Source: Clostridia bacterium (lineage in GTDB: Bacteria; Bacillota; Clostridia; Oscillospirales; CAG-272). Taken from it: a stretch of 48,945 bases of DNA. The position numbers and the translations under genes are program-made. Positions 31,644-39,247 of the stretch are shown piece by piece (position 1 is the stretch's first letter; every line of letters starts with the position of its first letter). Location of the stretch: the NCBI GenBank assembly GCA_017441005.1, contig JAFSAM010000060.1:1-48945 (forward strand). Direction: 5' to 3'. The notes under the pieces are model-generated. The model saw only the letters and a list, made by a program, of their open reading frames with translations, did no database searches and had not been told where the DNA came from.

Positions 31644-32477
31644 TTAATACTCGTCGGGAAGCTCACCGAGCTCATCGTAACGGAATACGGGTCCGTCCTT
31701 ACATACGTACTTGGAACCAATGTTACAACGTCCGCACTTGCCTACTCCGCACTTCATACGAAGCTCCATTGTGGTGTATATCTGCTTATCCTTGAAACCG
31801 AGCTCCTTCAATGCGGCTACTGTATACTTGATCATGATCGGAGGTCCGCACACAATAGCAACTCGGTCGGGGGTATACTTAAGTTCCTTGACGTAGTTGG
31901 GTACAAAGCCGACGTGCTTGACCCAGTCGGGGTCTTCCTTGTCGACGGTGAGATAAATATACATCTCTTTATCCTTCGTCCACTCGTTCAGTATCTCGTC
32001 GTAGTTTACAAGGTCATCCATGCTTCTTGAGCCGTAAACAAGGTTTATACTCTTATAATTATCTCTGTAGTGACGGCAATAATTTATTACCGAGCGAAGA
32101 GGAGCAATACCGATACCGCCCGCAATAAACAAAAGCTTTTTGCCCCTGAATTCGGTCGACTCAACGGGAAATGCATTTCCGTAAGGTCCGCGTATCGTGA
32201 TCTGCTGACCTACCTCTGCCTGATGTAACCATTCGGTTACACAACCGCATTTCTTTATGGAAAACTCCATATATTCGGTGTTTGTGGGTGACGAGGTTAT
32301 CGAAAACATTGCCTCGCCGACGCCGGGAATCGAAAGCATAGCACACTGTCCCGGCATGTGATCAAACGCCTTCTTGCCGTCGGGAGTGACTACTCTGAAG
32401 GTCTTTATGTCGGCAGTGTCTATTCTTACGTCGGTAATTACGCCTACCTTCGGGATAAGGGTCTCTGTCTTATTCAT
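31644..32477 (-). CDS. flxA: FAD/NAD(P)H-binding electron-entry subunit (FlxA-like)
   Basis: 277 residues of the ferredoxin-NADP reductase superfamily, closest in build to sulfhydrogenase gamma, AsrB, PyrK and FlxA. It has an FAD-binding barrel (about 8-100, with GQCAMLSIPG and FSITSSP), a nucleotide-binding domain (LLFIAGGIGIAPLRSVI, VYGSRS, VAIVCGPPIMIK) and a C-terminal [2Fe-2S] motif KCGVGKCGRCNIGSKYVC. In Desulfovibrio FlxABCD-HdrABC this subunit oxidises NADH. It overlaps flxB by 8 nt. NADH rather than NADPH is assumed from that precedent. Confidence 0.85.
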   Translation of the reverse strand: MNKTETLIPKVGVITDVRIDTADIKTFRVVTPDGKKAFDHMPGQCAMLSIPGVGEAMFSITSSPTNTEYMEFSIKKCGCVTEWLHQAEVGQQITIRGPYGNAFPVESTEFRGKKLLFIAGGIGIAPLRSVINYCRHYRDNYKSINLVYGSRSMDDLVNYDEILNEWTKDKEMYIYLTVDKEDPDWVKHVGFVPNYVKELKYTPDRVAIVCGPPIMIKYTVAALKELGFKDKQIYTTMELRMKCGVGKCGRCNIGSKYVCKDGPVFRYDELGELPDEY

Positions 32478-33498
32478 TTTCCTTACCTCCCAGTGCTTTC
32501 ATTACTTTTACTATATTCATTGATATGGGGCATCTCGACAAGCATCTGCCGCAGCCTACACAGCCGAATATTCCCTCGTTGTTTTCGGGATAGTATACAA
32601 GCTTGTGCATAAATCTCTGGCGGAAGCGCTCCTTCTGACTGTTTCTGTTGTTTCCGTGAGCCATTCTTGTGAACTCGGAATACATACACGAATCCCAGCA
32701 TCTGTATCTTATTATTCCCTTGCCCGTATTGAAGTCCTTAATATCATAACACTGACAGGTAGGACATACAAATGTGCAGGTTCCGCAACCGAGACAGGTC
32801 TCCGAAAGCTCATCCCACGCGGGAGAATGGAAAAATTCGTCTGTCTTTCCGCCGCCGAATTCCGACGTGTCAAGGCCGGCAAGAGGAAGTCTCTTCATTA
32901 TAGAAGATATCTGTTCCTTTTGTTCGTTTACCTTTTCTTCGTCAGCTTCATCCGTTACATCCGCAAGCACTTTCAAAAGCTTTTCGCCCTTTTCGGTGTT
33001 TGACTGCATATAAAGTTCTTTTTCGGTCTTCCAAGCCGATACGTCTGCCTTAGGGTTTGAAGGATCGATACCGAAAGCTGTGCAGAAGCAGGTTTCCGAC
33101 GGTCTTGTACAAGCAAGTGAAACTATAATACCGTGTTCACGCTTTGTTGCATAATAGCTGTCGCATGGATCGGTGAGAAATACTCTGTCGAGTATATCAA
33201 ACGCCCTTACGTCACAAGCTCTGACACCGAATACAACGAAATCCTCCGATGCCTTACGTGTGTCGATGACCTCGATGTTTTTGCCGTCGACCTTAAATTC
33301 CATCATATCCTCTGTCTGAGGAAAGAAGAAATCCTTGGGGCTTTTTACGGTATTGAGAGCACAGCTCCACTTTTTACCCTCTTCCCATTTGGTATAAGCA
33401 GCCTTACCGTCGTTCTGATCTACGGGAAGAAAAAGGGACATCTTATCCGATATTGCACTGAAAAGCATATCGATGTTTTCTAAAGCTATCTTACGCAT
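32470..33498 (-). CDS. flxB: 4Fe-4S dicluster electron-transfer subunit (FlxB-like)
   Basis: 342 residues, related to sulfhydrogenase beta / anaerobic sulfite reductase subunit A. The N-terminal alpha/beta part includes VVFGVRACDVRAFDILDRVF and SLACTRPSETCFCTAFG, with cysteines that may hold a further cluster. The C-terminus has two ferredoxin motifs, CLGCGTCTFVCPTC and CVGCGRCLSRCP. The start is ATG 33496-33498, after GGGGGGA; it overlaps the flxC stop by 8 nt. It relays electrons between FlxA and FlxC/MvhD in the homologous complex. Confidence 0.82.
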   Translation of the reverse strand: MRKIALENIDMLFSAISDKMSLFLPVDQNDGKAAYTKWEEGKKWSCALNTVKSPKDFFFPQTEDMMEFKVDGKNIEVIDTRKASEDFVVFGVRACDVRAFDILDRVFLTDPCDSYYATKREHGIIVSLACTRPSETCFCTAFGIDPSNPKADVSAWKTEKELYMQSNTEKGEKLLKVLADVTDEADEEKVNEQKEQISSIMKRLPLAGLDTSEFGGGKTDEFFHSPAWDELSETCLGCGTCTFVCPTCQCYDIKDFNTGKGIIRYRCWDSCMYSEFTRMAHGNNRNSQKERFRQRFMHKLVYYPENNEGIFGCVGCGRCLSRCPISMNIVKVMKALGGKENE

Positions 33499-34516
33499 TT
33501 TCGTCCCCCCTATCAAATACTTCGCCGGGTTCAACGTCGTTTACGGTGTAGTCAACCAGCGGTGCGCGCGAGCCAACCTCTGCTCCCGCCTGGTAATCAC
33601 CGTAAAACTCGTTTATATCCTTTATAAACTTTCTGTTCAACAAATGAAGAGGTATGTTCTGCGGACATACTCTCGAGCATTCGCCGCAGTCTGTGCATCT
33701 GCCCGCAACGTGATATGCTCTTATGATATGGAAGAGCTTTTCCTCAAAGCTGTTTGCGGGTGATTTGTTTTCTACTCCCGATTTCGGGTTATCAAATACG
33801 CACTTTTCGCAAGTGCAAGCGGGACAAGCATCGCGGCAGGCGTTACATCTTATGCATTTCGAAAGCTCGTTCTGCCAAAATGCGAATCTTTCGTCGGGAG
33901 TCATTTTTTCTATTCTTTCAACCTCATCAAAGCGGTTGGAATCAATGACCTCACCCGTTTCTCCGAGCAGTTCGTCATAAGCAACGTGCTTCTTGCTCTT
34001 ACAGTTTACACATCTCTCGGCAAGAACGTCTGCCTTTGCAATTTTCATATCTCCGTTGTAAAGCGTTTTTACAACAACGTCATTGCCGCTTGTGTCGACA
34101 GATAATAATCCGTCGCCTGCGATCTTCTTTACCTTTTCAATATCTACCATACCGTCGCACTGTACGCCCACGGCATATACCTTCTCGCGGTCGAATCTAT
34201 GCTCTGTAAGAAGTTGATTAAAGCTATATGAGTCGCAAGGCTTCAAAAATATTAGTATCTTTCTTTCCGTCTTCAAAAATACAAGTGCCTGGCCTTGCAC
34301 CATCTCGGTCTTTTTTACAAGATATTTGGAAAGGTTTGCCGCCGAAAAGTCGCCGTAGACAAACTTAGCCTTAAGTTCATCAACGCTTCCGAAAATACCG
34401 GGAGTAACGTCATAACCGAATTCGCCCTTCTCCCATCCGAGGACCGAGGCAACCTTGCCTTCGTTCATAAGCTCAGCCGCTTTTTCGATAAGCTGTTCTG
34501 TAGTTATCTTTTGCAT
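33491..34516 (-). CDS. flxC: 4Fe-4S dicluster electron-transfer subunit (FlxC-like)
   Basis: 341 residues. The N-terminal region (ILIFLKPCDSYSFNQLL, VYAVGVQCDGMVD) resembles the F420-hydrogenase beta / coenzyme-binding fold. Cysteines at AERCVNCKSKK suggest a cluster, and two ferredoxin motifs follow: CIRCNACRDACPACTC and CTDCGECSRVCP. It overlaps mvhD by 13 nt with a GGAGG ribosome site inside that gene. Assignment as FlxC rests on order and architecture; flavin binding is not certain. Confidence 0.78.
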   Translation of the reverse strand: MQKITTEQLIEKAAELMNEGKVASVLGWEKGEFGYDVTPGIFGSVDELKAKFVYGDFSAANLSKYLVKKTEMVQGQALVFLKTERKILIFLKPCDSYSFNQLLTEHRFDREKVYAVGVQCDGMVDIEKVKKIAGDGLLSVDTSGNDVVVKTLYNGDMKIAKADVLAERCVNCKSKKHVAYDELLGETGEVIDSNRFDEVERIEKMTPDERFAFWQNELSKCIRCNACRDACPACTCEKCVFDNPKSGVENKSPANSFEEKLFHIIRAYHVAGRCTDCGECSRVCPQNIPLHLLNRKFIKDINEFYGDYQAGAEVGSRAPLVDYTVNDVEPGEVFDRGDENA

Positions 34517-34938
34517 CGTAAGTCCTCCAATCTCTTGTTTTCTCCGAGGGATGCGACAGTCTTGACAAAGTCGTTCATTGTAGCTGCAAACTTTGCTCCC
34601 TCAGCCGCAGATACCCACTCAACGCGAGTTCTCTCTTTTTCTATGCCGAGATAATCGAGCATCGAGAAAAGCGTCGCCATACGTCTTCTCGTGTAATAGT
34701 TACCCGAGGTGTAGTGACAGTCGCCGGGATGGCATCCGCAGATGATCACACCGTCTGCCCCCCTCTGGAATGCTCTCAAAATAAACATCGGGTTTACTCT
34801 GCACGAGCAGGGCACTCTTATTATCTTTACTTCTGCGGGATAGTTCAGTCTGTTGTTTCCTGCAAGGTCTGCGCCCGCATACGAACACCAGTTACAGCAA
34901 AATGCTACTATTAAAGGCTTATATTCTTTCATTTGCAT
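34504..34938 (-). CDS. MvhD/FlxD-type [2Fe-2S] subunit linking Flx to HdrA
   Basis: 144 residues, standard MvhD (hydrogenase delta) family: FCCNWCSYAGADLAG, VPCSCRVNPMFILRAF and ICGCHPGDCHY supply the cluster cysteines. In methanogen Mvh-Hdr and bacterial Flx-Hdr complexes this subunit docks on HdrA and hands over electron pairs. The start is the first of two ATGs, 10 nt after GGAGG; it overlaps the hdrA 3' end by 10 nt, implying coupled synthesis. Confidence 0.92.
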   Translation of the reverse strand: MQMKEYKPLIVAFCCNWCSYAGADLAGNNRLNYPAEVKIIRVPCSCRVNPMFILRAFQRGADGVIICGCHPGDCHYTSGNYYTRRRMATLFSMLDYLGIEKERTRVEWVSAAEGAKFAATMNDFVKTVASLGENKRLEDLRCKR

Positions 34939-36923
34939 ATCGCGTCTACCTCCGCCATAATTTGTGTATTCTTAAATCCGCTAAGATCCATAGCTCCCGA
35001 AGGACAAGCGACTGTACACGCACCGCATCCCTGACATACGGCAGGATTGACAACTGCGACTCTTCTTGTCTTTGTCGTTCTGTTTGGTCCCGGGAAGTCC
35101 TTGTCTTCATAGCTGATCGCACCGTAAGGACATACTCTTTCACAACTTGAACATCCGTTACACATAAGCTGATCCGAGCTTGCAACACAGGGGTTGCCAA
35201 CCAGCTTATCCTTCTGAAGGAGTCCTATTACCTTGGATGCCGCCGCTCCCGCCTGCGAAACGGTCTCGGGGATATCCTTCGGTCCCTGACACGTTCCCGA
35301 AAGGAACACGCCTGCCGTCGGGCTTTCTACGGGACGGAGCTTGGGATGCGCCTCTGTAAAGAAGTCGTTTGTATCCATACTTGCAGTAAGCATTGTTGCC
35401 AACGGTCTCGCCGACTTGTCGGGCTCGATCGCCGCCGCAAGGACAACGAGATCGGCATCGATCTTGATCTGCTTATTGGCAATAAGATCGGATCCGCGAA
35501 CCTTGAGCTTATCGCCCTCGGGCGTGATCTTTCCGACCATACCCTTTATATAATTTACGCCGTATTCTTCAACGGCCCTTCTCTGGAACTCGTCAAAGTT
35601 CTTTCCCGGAGTTCTTACGTCTATGTAGAATACCGTGACCTCTGTATCGGGATATTTATCTCTTGTAAGCATTGCGTGCTTTGCAGTATACATACAGCAT
35701 ATCTTCGAGCAGTATTCCTTGCCCTTTTCAGCACACGCAGAGCATCTTGAGCCGACACACTGAACGAATACTATCTTCTCGGGATGCTTACCGTCGGAGG
35801 GACGGAGAAGCTTACCCGCTGTAGGACCTGCCGCATTGGTAAGTCTTTCAAACTCAAGTGACGTAATAACGTCCTTTGACTGACTGTATGCAAATTCATC
35901 GAATTTGTCCATTGAAATGGGCTCAAATCCCGTAGCAACAACGATCGCGCCGTACTTCTCCTCGATCATCTCGTCCTTCTGCTTGTAGTCAATAGCTCCC
36001 GCCGCACAGAATTTTGTACAAACTCCGCACTTGCCGTTCTTCAGCATATTACAGTAATCGGGGTCGATGGTCGCAACCTTCGGTACTGCCTGTGCAAACG
36101 GAATATATATTGCACGTCTTGTATCCATACCGAGGTTAAACTCGTTCGGAACCTTTTTCTGGGGACACTTTTCGATACAAGCACCGCAACCGGTACACTT
36201 CGTCTCATCAACGAAACGCGCCTTTTTCTTTATCTTTACTTCAAAATTACCTACAAAGCCCTTTACAGCCTCAACCTCGCTGTATGAGAATATTCTGATA
36301 TTTTCATTTTGCGCAACATCGACCATCTTCGGTGTCAAAATACAAGCCGCACAGTCGAGCGTGGGGAACGTCTTATCAAGCTGTGCCATCTTGCCGCCGA
36401 TGGTAGGCTTTTTCTCTACGATATCAACGGGAAAGCCCGCATCCGCAATATCAAGAGCGGTTTGTATTCCTGCAATACCGCCGCCTATTACGAGTGCTCT
36501 CTTGGTTACGGGTGATTCGCCCGGAGTCAAGGGTGTATTGAGGTTGACCTTTGCGACCGCCGCCTTACCCAATATAATTGCCTTTTGTGTACCAAGAGGC
36601 ATTTCCTTATGTACCCACGAGCACTGCTCACGGATGTTTGCGATCTCTACCATATACGGGTTTAGCCCTGCCGCAGACGCAGTCTTGCGGAAGGTAGCCT
36701 CGTGCATACGAGGTGAGCACGAGCAAACAACTATTCCCGTTAAGTTATGCTCCTTTACGGCATTCTTGATCAGATCCTGACCCGCCTGCGAGCACATATA
36801 CTGATAATCGGTGGAAAAGACAACGCCGGGTTCATTTTTCAATGCCTCGGCAACCGCTTTTACGTCGACCGTTCCCGCGATGTTGCTTCCGCACCAGCAT
36901 ACAAATACGCCAATTCTCTGCAT
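34929..36923 (-). CDS. hdrA: heterodisulfide reductase subunit A, flavin-based electron bifurcation
   Basis: 664 residues, full-length HdrA. N-terminal domain with cysteines (CWCGSNIAGTVD, YMCSQAGQ, CSCSPRMHE, about 9-75), FAD Rossmann domain (VIGGGIAGIQTALDIADAG, 145-163), CAAC at 191-194, an inserted ferredoxin domain (CTGCGACIEKC 243-253; Cys291-Cys306 region), the second half of the FAD domain (CVGSRCSACAEKG; FLSGTCQGPKDIPE) and a C-terminal dicluster ferredoxin (CNGCSSCERVC, CQGCGACTVAC). In characterised complexes its FAD splits electron pairs between ferredoxin and HdrB. All cluster motifs appear intact. AAGGAGG lies 9 nt before the ATG. Confidence 0.95.
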   Translation of the reverse strand: MQRIGVFVCWCGSNIAGTVDVKAVAEALKNEPGVVFSTDYQYMCSQAGQDLIKNAVKEHNLTGIVVCSCSPRMHEATFRKTASAAGLNPYMVEIANIREQCSWVHKEMPLGTQKAIILGKAAVAKVNLNTPLTPGESPVTKRALVIGGGIAGIQTALDIADAGFPVDIVEKKPTIGGKMAQLDKTFPTLDCAACILTPKMVDVAQNENIRIFSYSEVEAVKGFVGNFEVKIKKKARFVDETKCTGCGACIEKCPQKKVPNEFNLGMDTRRAIYIPFAQAVPKVATIDPDYCNMLKNGKCGVCTKFCAAGAIDYKQKDEMIEEKYGAIVVATGFEPISMDKFDEFAYSQSKDVITSLEFERLTNAAGPTAGKLLRPSDGKHPEKIVFVQCVGSRCSACAEKGKEYCSKICCMYTAKHAMLTRDKYPDTEVTVFYIDVRTPGKNFDEFQRRAVEEYGVNYIKGMVGKITPEGDKLKVRGSDLIANKQIKIDADLVVLAAAIEPDKSARPLATMLTASMDTNDFFTEAHPKLRPVESPTAGVFLSGTCQGPKDIPETVSQAGAAASKVIGLLQKDKLVGNPCVASSDQLMCNGCSSCERVCPYGAISYEDKDFPGPNRTTKTRRVAVVNPAVCQGCGACTVACPSGAMDLSGFKNTQIMAEVDAICK

Positions 36924-36937
36924 AATTCTTTTCCTCC

Positions 36938-37324
36938 TTACTTACTGTATTTTCTGAATGCGCTGACGATCGCCTGCTGCGGCATATCGCTGTCAAGATA
37001 TTTTGCAATATCGTCAGCCTTAAGTCTGTTGGATTCCTTCTGCCTTATCACAGAAAGCTTAACCGCCTCGACCAGCTTTGCGGGCTCGACACCTCTCGGG
37101 CATCTGTCTACACAGGCAAAGCAGGAGAGACATTTATAAAGCGATTCGGAATGGAGCAACGGCTCGATGTCACCGGATTCGACCATATATACGAACTGGT
37201 GGGGGTGGTACTCCATCTCGTCAAATGACGGACAGGTCGCGGTGCACTTGCCGCACCTCATACACTTTTTCGGATCAACTCCGCTTATCCGTACCACTTC
37301 ATCCTTCAAATACTTATTCTCCAT
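36938..37324 (-). CDS. hdrC: heterodisulfide reductase subunit C
   Basis: 128 residues with two complete [4Fe-4S] motifs, CMRCGKCTATCPSF and CLSCFACVDRCPRGV, in the usual HdrC alpha-helical ferredoxin fold. It conducts electrons from HdrA to HdrB. It overlaps hdrB by 11 nt, with its ribosome site AAGGAGG inside the hdrB end; hdrA follows after 14 nt. Confidence 0.93.
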   Translation of the reverse strand: MENKYLKDEVVRISGVDPKKCMRCGKCTATCPSFDEMEYHPHQFVYMVESGDIEPLLHSESLYKCLSCFACVDRCPRGVEPAKLVEAVKLSVIRQKESNRLKADDIAKYLDSDMPQQAIVSAFRKYSK

Positions 37325-38108
37325 CGTTCTCCTCCTTTACCCCGAACGCCTCCGCAAGAAGCTCGGTAAAGTATACTACGGGAATGTCTGCCCCGTTTTT
37401 GATAAGATTGTATTTGCAAAGGGGGCAAGCCGTTATGATCATTTCAGCACCGTTCGCCTTTGCATTTCTGATTATATCAAGACTTCTTTTCTCTGCCGAT
37501 TTGGGGTCCTCAAGTGCAATATAGCCGCCGCAGCACTCATTTCTGTTTGCATATACAACAGGCTCTGCACCAAGCGCGGAAATAAGATCCTCAATTATTC
37601 TCGGATTCTCGGGATCGTCCATCTTCATTACCGTAGACGGTCTTAAAAGCAAGCATCCGTAATATGCACCGATCTTTTTGCCGGTCAGAGGATTAACGAC
37701 CTTTTCCTTGATCTTGTCGAAACCTATGACGTCTCTCAGCAATTCAAGATAGTTGTATACATCGGTCTCACCGTTATATGCATCCTCTTCTGCCATATAT
37801 CTGTTTACCTTGTCGGCAAAATCTCTGTCATTTTGCATAACGTAATTGGTCTGCTTGATGACGTTGTGACAGCCGGAGCATACGGTTACCAGGGGCTGAC
37901 CCTTTTTATATGCCGCCTTTAACGCTCTCACAGACGAAAGCTTACTTGCGATCTCATCCTTCGCCGTCGAGAATACTCCTCCGCAACACTGCCATTCCTC
38001 GATCTCTTCCAGAGCAACACCCAAAACCTCGGCGGTCCTGTAAGTATACCTGTCAAGATCCTTCGCTTTGTTTTTTAGTGTACATCCGGGAAAATAACTG
38101 ACCTTCAT
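37314..38108 (-). CDS. hdrB: heterodisulfide reductase subunit B (two CCG domains)
   Basis: 264 residues. Both CCG-domain cysteine sets are complete: Cys9, Cys41-Cys42, Cys77, Cys80 (in FPGC, CCGG, CSGC) and Cys152, Cys192-Cys193, Cys228, Cys231 (in YYGC, CCGG, CPLC). In archaea these bind the two non-cubane [4Fe-4S] clusters that reduce the CoM-S-S-CoB disulfide. Bacteria lack that substrate, so the acceptor here is unknown; the linked fumarate reductase genes suggest electrons continue to FrdAB. The start is ATG 38106-38108, 9 nt after GGAGG; earlier in-frame starts are too close to or upstream of that site. First gene of the operon. Confidence 0.93.
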   Translation of the reverse strand: MKVSYFPGCTLKNKAKDLDRYTYRTAEVLGVALEEIEEWQCCGGVFSTAKDEIASKLSSVRALKAAYKKGQPLVTVCSGCHNVIKQTNYVMQNDRDFADKVNRYMAEEDAYNGETDVYNYLELLRDVIGFDKIKEKVVNPLTGKKIGAYYGCLLLRPSTVMKMDDPENPRIIEDLISALGAEPVVYANRNECCGGYIALEDPKSAEKRSLDIIRNAKANGAEMIITACPLCKYNLIKNGADIPVVYFTELLAEAFGVKEENDGE

Positions 38109-38193
38109 CCGCATTGACCTCCATATATCAACGTATTTTTTCTGCAATTATATGTAAAGCGATATTTTCAGTTTTTTAATACTATATACAGTA

Positions 38194-38222
38194 ATTATAT
38201 CACACTTTTTCTGACAAGTCTA
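38194..38222 (-). promoter_or_regulatory. proximal promoter of the hdr-flx-frd operon
   Basis: Minus strand extended -10 TGATATAAT (TATAAT at 38194-38199) with a poor -35 (TAGACT, 17 bp upstream). Leader of about 80 nt to hdrB. Confidence 0.5.
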
Positions 38223-38263
38223 TCAGCAAAACGATAAATCTGTAAATTATTTATAGATAGTAC

Positions 38264-38280
38264 TTGTATCTATTTAACAA
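38264..38280. promoter_or_regulatory. Rex-like operator candidate
   Basis: TTGTATCTATTTAACAA on the plus strand: one half is the perfect Rex half-site TTAACAA, the other only TTGT. It lies just after the start point of the distal promoter (38293-38321), whose spacer holds another TTTTAACAAAA. Rex senses the NADH/NAD ratio and controls fermentation genes in Clostridia. Confidence 0.35.
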
Positions 38281-38292
38281 AATAACAGTTTA

Positions 38293-38321
38293 ATTATACC
38301 ACTTTTAACAAAATTAATCAA
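38293..38321 (-). promoter_or_regulatory. distal promoter of the hdr-flx-frd operon
   Basis: Minus strand TTGATT (38316-38321) and TATAAT (38293-38298) with TGG before the -10, 17-bp spacer. The 371-bp gap 38109-38479 otherwise holds the two promoters, the Rex-like site, a TGACA-TT-TGTCA dyad (38356-38367) and the terminator of the VWA gene; no open frame of interest was seen. Confidence 0.65.
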
Positions 38322-38433
38322 TTAGCAACATTACATTAAATTTTACAACGTAAATTGACATTTGTCATAAAAAAGTTAATTTTGTCGCATTTTATCACGT
38401 TTTTCAATTGTCGATTTCCGTTATTTCCAAGCA

Positions 38434-38467
38434 AAAATAACAAAAAGACGGAGAAAAATCCTCCGCC
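38434..38467 (-). terminator. terminator of the VWA gene
   Basis: Minus strand stem GGCGGAG (38461-38467) with CTCCGTC (38447-38453), then TTTTTGTTATTTTT. Confidence 0.75.
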
Positions 38468-38479
38468 TCATTAGTTTGA

Positions 38480-39136
38480 TCATTTTCTTTTCTTCACATT
38501 TCTTTTGTCGAGCTCGTCACGCCAACCGCAGCTTTGCAGGCTTCTGTTTTTACGCACGCCTGTAATCGCCATTGACATAGCATCGTAGCTGGCGCCTATT
38601 CCCTCCTCATCCTGCACAAAATTTACAGCCATTTGCGGAGAAATACCCATTTTTTCTGCCGTATCCTCAGCATCGATGTTTGCCGCCATGAATATGAATT
38701 CCCAGCCGTCCTTTTTGGTGCGCTCCTTTATCATTTCCTTTACCTTTTTACTGCTGTATCTGTGGCTTGCGTTCTCCATTCCGTCGGTGGTTATAATAAA
38801 GACAGTATGCTCGGGAACATCCTCGGGACGGGCATATTTGTGTATGTTACCTATGTGGTGTATTGCATCTCCGATCGCATCGTAAAGTGCTGTGCATCCG
38901 CCGACGACGTAGTCTTCCTCGGTCATTTTTCCTATTTTTTCGATATCGACTCTGTCGTGAATAGCCTCGCTCTCATTCGAAAACAGAACGGTCGATACAT
39001 ACACCTTTCCATCCTCCTTTTTTTGCTTTTCGATCGTTGAATTGAAGCCGCCTATGGTATCCTTTTCAAAGCCCGACATCGAGCCGCTTTTGTCAAGTAT
39101 AAATACGATCTCAGTTACGTTGTTTCTTTCTTTCAT
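38480..39136 (-). CDS. von Willebrand factor A-domain protein, cytoplasmic
   Basis: 218 residues, almost all one VWA domain, no signal or membrane segment. The metal-ion-dependent adhesion site is complete: DKSGS at 15-19, the Thr in VGGCTALYDAIGDAI and the Asp of ITTDGMEN. Such TerY-like VWA proteins assemble complexes through the bound metal. The C-terminal basic tail (KRNVKKRK) could contact nucleic acid or membrane. GGAGG lies 9 nt before the ATG. It follows the macro-domain gene after an intercistronic terminator-like hairpin, so partial co-expression is likely. Confidence 0.85.
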   Translation of the reverse strand: MKERNNVTEIVFILDKSGSMSGFEKDTIGGFNSTIEKQKKEDGKVYVSTVLFSNESEAIHDRVDIEKIGKMTEEDYVVGGCTALYDAIGDAIHHIGNIHKYARPEDVPEHTVFIITTDGMENASHRYSSKKVKEMIKERTKKDGWEFIFMAANIDAEDTAEKMGISPQMAVNFVQDEEGIGASYDAMSMAITGVRKNRSLQSCGWRDELDKRNVKKRK

Positions 39137-39152
39137 CTTTTGTTTCCTCCAT

Positions 39153-39195
39153 ATTTAAAAAATTAAGACCGTAAGGAGCTTTCTCTTCCTTACGG
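39153..39195 (-). terminator. terminator or attenuator between macro and VWA genes
   Basis: Minus strand: perfect 13-bp stem AAGACCGTAAGGA / TCCTTACGGTCTT (39183-39195 with 39161-39173), followed by AATTTTTT. No promoter was recognised between it and the VWA gene, so some read-through is expected. Confidence 0.75.
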
Positions 39196-39247
39196 TCTTA
39201 TTGTACTGTTTTTTGGGGGTTATATGGTCGCTCTTCGGGAGACTTTT

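Noticed and set aside
38351-38380. Plus-strand promoter TTGACA near 38355
   Set aside because: No proper -10 at 16-18 bp and no plus-strand gene downstream; it is part of a small dyad in AT-rich DNA.
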